Source: Deltaproteobacteria bacterium RBG_13_61_14
GTDB lineage: Bacteria; RBG-13-61-14
Assembly (NCBI GenBank): GCA_001797815.1
Contig: MGQK01000056.1
Span: 52,271 to 60,005 of the forward strand
Reading direction: 5' to 3'
Length of the DNA: 7,735 bases
The notes beneath the pieces were generated by a model that ran no database searches, was not told the DNA's origin, and saw only the letters and a program-made list of their open reading frames with translations. A program made the position numbers and the translations under genes. Positions 6,082 through 7,735 of this stretch are shown piece after piece. Position 1 is the first letter of the stretch. Each line of letters opens with the position of its first letter.

Positions 6082-6848
6082 ACACGGCTTGGGGGAACCT
6101 GACCAAGGTGATGGAGACAGTGATTACCGGCTGCGACCTGAGCAACGAGCAGGGTCGCAAGGAAGCGTATGACCGCTGCATCCGTTATGCGGATGAGCAC
6201 CTGGGCCACAGCCTGGAGTGCAACCTCTTCCTGGCCGAAGCGGCCGAGCGGCTGGGCCAGGACCGGGTGATGAAAGACGTGGTCCGCTCCATCGTGCCCA
6301 TGCCCGAAGGCGCGCGCCTGCACCTGTCCTATCAGCCGGACTGCGGACCGGTGCTGACCGGGAACGCCGCCGGTCTGAAATATCTGGCCGACCTGGCCGT
6401 CACCCTGGCCCAGGCGCCTTTGGACGGAGAGCACGTGCATCTGGAGTGGAACGAAGTGCCTTTCAGCGGCGACACCTACGGCCTGATCGTTTACCGCGAG
6501 TCGGACGAGTGGTTCGCGGAAGCGGCGGAGGACTACGAGGAAGAGTTCGAGGAGGACGAGGATCTTGGTCGGAGCGATCTGACCGCGGAAATGGTCTTTG
6601 CCGTCCAGTTCCTGGGCGAGCTGCCGCCGGGCCCGGCGCTGCGGGCCAACCGGGTTTATCTGGTGCAGTCGGTGAGCAAGCAATGCGGGGACGACATCTT
6701 TTGCAAGGCGATCCGGGAAGACGACGCCCGGCTCTGGGTATTCACCCTCCGCGACGACCGGGGCGAGAATCTCTGCCTGGCCCTGGACCTGGATGACCCG
6801 GAACTGAACTTCCTCACCCGGGCCGACCTGGTTCAATTCCTCCATTGA
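6078..6848 (+). CDS. Unrecognised acidic protein in the riboflavin operon
   Basis: I do not recognise this 256-aa protein. It shows no signal peptide or membrane segment, so it is likely cytosolic. The first ~70 residues look helical (TKVMETVITGCDLS, RCIRYADEHLG, LAEAAERLGQD). The middle (about 93-140) reads LTGNAAGLKYLADLAVTL, GEHVHLEWNE, then YGLIVYRES; this pattern weakly recalls the GN..GL..L...HxHL layout of Imm32-like domains, a tentative similarity from memory. A strongly acidic patch follows (141-163: EAAEDYEEEFEEDED). The C-terminal part is predicted mixed alpha/beta and contains Cys203 and Cys209 in KQCGDDIFCK. The start ATG overlaps the ribE stop by 4 bp (ATGA) and the stop is 4 bp before the radical SAM gene. 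Codon use and G+C match its neighbours. The gene is well supported; its function is unknown. Confidence 0.85.
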   Translation: MNTAWGNLTKVMETVITGCDLSNEQGRKEAYDRCIRYADEHLGHSLECNLFLAEAAERLGQDRVMKDVVRSIVPMPEGARLHLSYQPDCGPVLTGNAAGLKYLADLAVTLAQAPLDGEHVHLEWNEVPFSGDTYGLIVYRESDEWFAEAAEDYEEEFEEDEDLGRSDLTAEMVFAVQFLGELPPGPALRANRVYLVQSVSKQCGDDIFCKAIREDDARLWVFTLRDDRGENLCLALDLDDPELNFLTRADLVQFLH

Positions 6849-6852
6849 GCCG

Positions 6853-7735
6853 ATGGCCCGACTCCTTTTCCTGCAACTCAACGATTACGAGCTCCACGGT
6901 CCCCAGAGCATTTCCGCGGTGGCCCGAGCCCAGGGCCACAGCGTCTTCCTGGTCATCCCTTCCTTCGAGCGCAAGCCCTGGCAAGCCATCCAGGATTTTG
7001 ATCCCCAGGTGGTGGGGTTTTCCCTGGCCACCGTGGAAAGGGCGGAAGCGTTCGAGTGGGCGGCCGCGGTCAAGCAGCGGACCCGGGCCCTGGTCCTCAT
7101 GGGCGGAGTGGACCCCACCTTTTACCCGGAAATGGTGGACCATCCCGCGGTGGACCTGGTCTGCCGGGGCGAAGGCGAAGAGGCGGTGGCCGAACTGCTT
7201 ACTGCCCTGGACCAGGACGGCGACTTCACCCGGATCCCGGGGCTGTGGGCAAAGCGCAACGGCCGGCGCTTCGAGAACCCGGTGCGGCCGCTGATCGAAG
7301 CGCTGGATACCTTGCCCTTCCCGGACAAGTCCCTCTACCTCGAACGTTACCCGCATTTCCGCGACTATCCCATCAAGTTTTTCCTGGCCGGCCGAGGCTG
7401 CCCTTACGGCTGCACCTATTGCGCCAACTATGGGCTCCGCAACCTCTACCCCAACCGCCAGCGCTATGTCCGCTTCAAGTCACCGGCCTACCTCCTGACC
7501 GAGATGCGCCAGGTGCTGGAACGGTACCCGGCCCGCACCGTGGGTTTCAACGACGATCTCTTCACCTTTGACGAGGAATGGATGGCCGACTTCCTCGAGG
7601 GCTACCGCCGGGAGGCGGGCCGGCCCTTCTTCTGCTGCGGCCGGGTGGATACCATGACCGAAGCCAAGGCGCGCCTGCTCAAAGAAAGCGGCTGCTACTC
7701 GCTGTGGTATGGCCTGGAGAGCGCCAAGGAAGAAA
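6853..7735 (+). CDS. B12-binding-domain radical SAM protein (partial, C-terminus outside window)
   Basis: 294 complete codons are visible and the gene leaves the right edge. The N-terminal ~150 residues look like a cobalamin-binding Rossmann domain: MARLLFLQLND, VVGFSLAT (53-60), LVLMGGVDPTFYPE (80-93) and VDLVCRGEGEEAV (100-112), the usual GG.xPT and GEGE pattern. The radical SAM core begins with Cys183, Cys187 and Cys190 (GCPYGCTYC), the CxxxCxxC ligands of the [4Fe-4S] cluster. GFNDDLFTFDEE (231-242) and YGLESAKEE (286-294) follow as in this family. No DxHxxG cobalamin motif is seen, which is common in these fusions. The substrate cannot be deduced: members include methyltransferases and ring-forming enzymes. 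It starts at ATG 6853, 4 bp after the previous stop, without a clear ribosome binding site, suggesting coupling to the unknown gene upstream. Confidence 0.92.
   Translation, partial: MARLLFLQLNDYELHGPQSISAVARAQGHSVFLVIPSFERKPWQAIQDFDPQVVGFSLATVERAEAFEWAAAVKQRTRALVLMGGVDPTFYPEMVDHPAVDLVCRGEGEEAVAELLTALDQDGDFTRIPGLWAKRNGRRFENPVRPLIEALDTLPFPDKSLYLERYPHFRDYPIKFFLAGRGCPYGCTYCANYGLRNLYPNRQRYVRFKSPAYLLTEMRQVLERYPARTVGFNDDLFTFDEEWMADFLEGYRREAGRPFFCCGRVDTMTEAKARLLKESGCYSLWYGLESAKEE

Overview
The window looks like chromosomal DNA from a Gram-negative bacterium with Kdo/heptose-type LPS. Coding G+C is high: sample lines in ribD and the waaA 5' end are about 70%, by hand count. The WaaA sequence type (GGGFGRGVHN motif) and the run dCMP deaminase-nrdR-ribD-ribE would suit Desulfobacterota-like or related, often uncultured, phyla. 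No phylum can be assigned from the sequence alone. No tRNA, rRNA, CRISPR array, phage gene or transposase was seen.

Left half (positions 1-3083), all on the minus strand: an FmdB-type zinc-ribbon mini-protein, a GT9 ADP-heptose:LPS heptosyltransferase (waaF-like), Kdo transferase (waaA), and a CoA-pyrophosphatase-type Nudix hydrolase cut by the window edge. The last three are separated by only 6-7 bp and look like one operon building the inner LPS core, with a housekeeping Nudix enzyme at the end.

Centre (3084-3297): a 214-bp divergent intergenic region. It holds a promoter candidate for each direction and, between them, a heptad-built inverted repeat with perfect 16-bp arms.

Right half (3298-7735), all on the plus strand: dCMP deaminase, nrdR, ribD, ribE, an unrecognised acidic 256-aa protein, and a B12-binding-type radical SAM protein cut by the right edge. 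Spacing runs from overlaps (8 bp nrdR/ribD, 4 bp ribE/unknown) to gaps of 3-23 bp, so this is probably a single transcription unit. The first two genes concern deoxynucleotide supply: dCMP deaminase makes dUMP for dTMP synthesis, and NrdR represses ribonucleotide reductase genes. The next two are riboflavin biosynthesis steps. ribBA and ribH are not in the window; the unknown gene and the radical SAM gene stand where they often occur.

The most notable signals are not genes. Two short, near-perfect palindromes lie inside coding sequence. One appears to have rewritten the C-terminus of ribD, and the other matches an apparent extra loop of about 10 residues in WaaA. Both resemble palindromic repeat elements inserted in frame. 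The unknown gene 6078-6848 is the best candidate for undescribed protein function.
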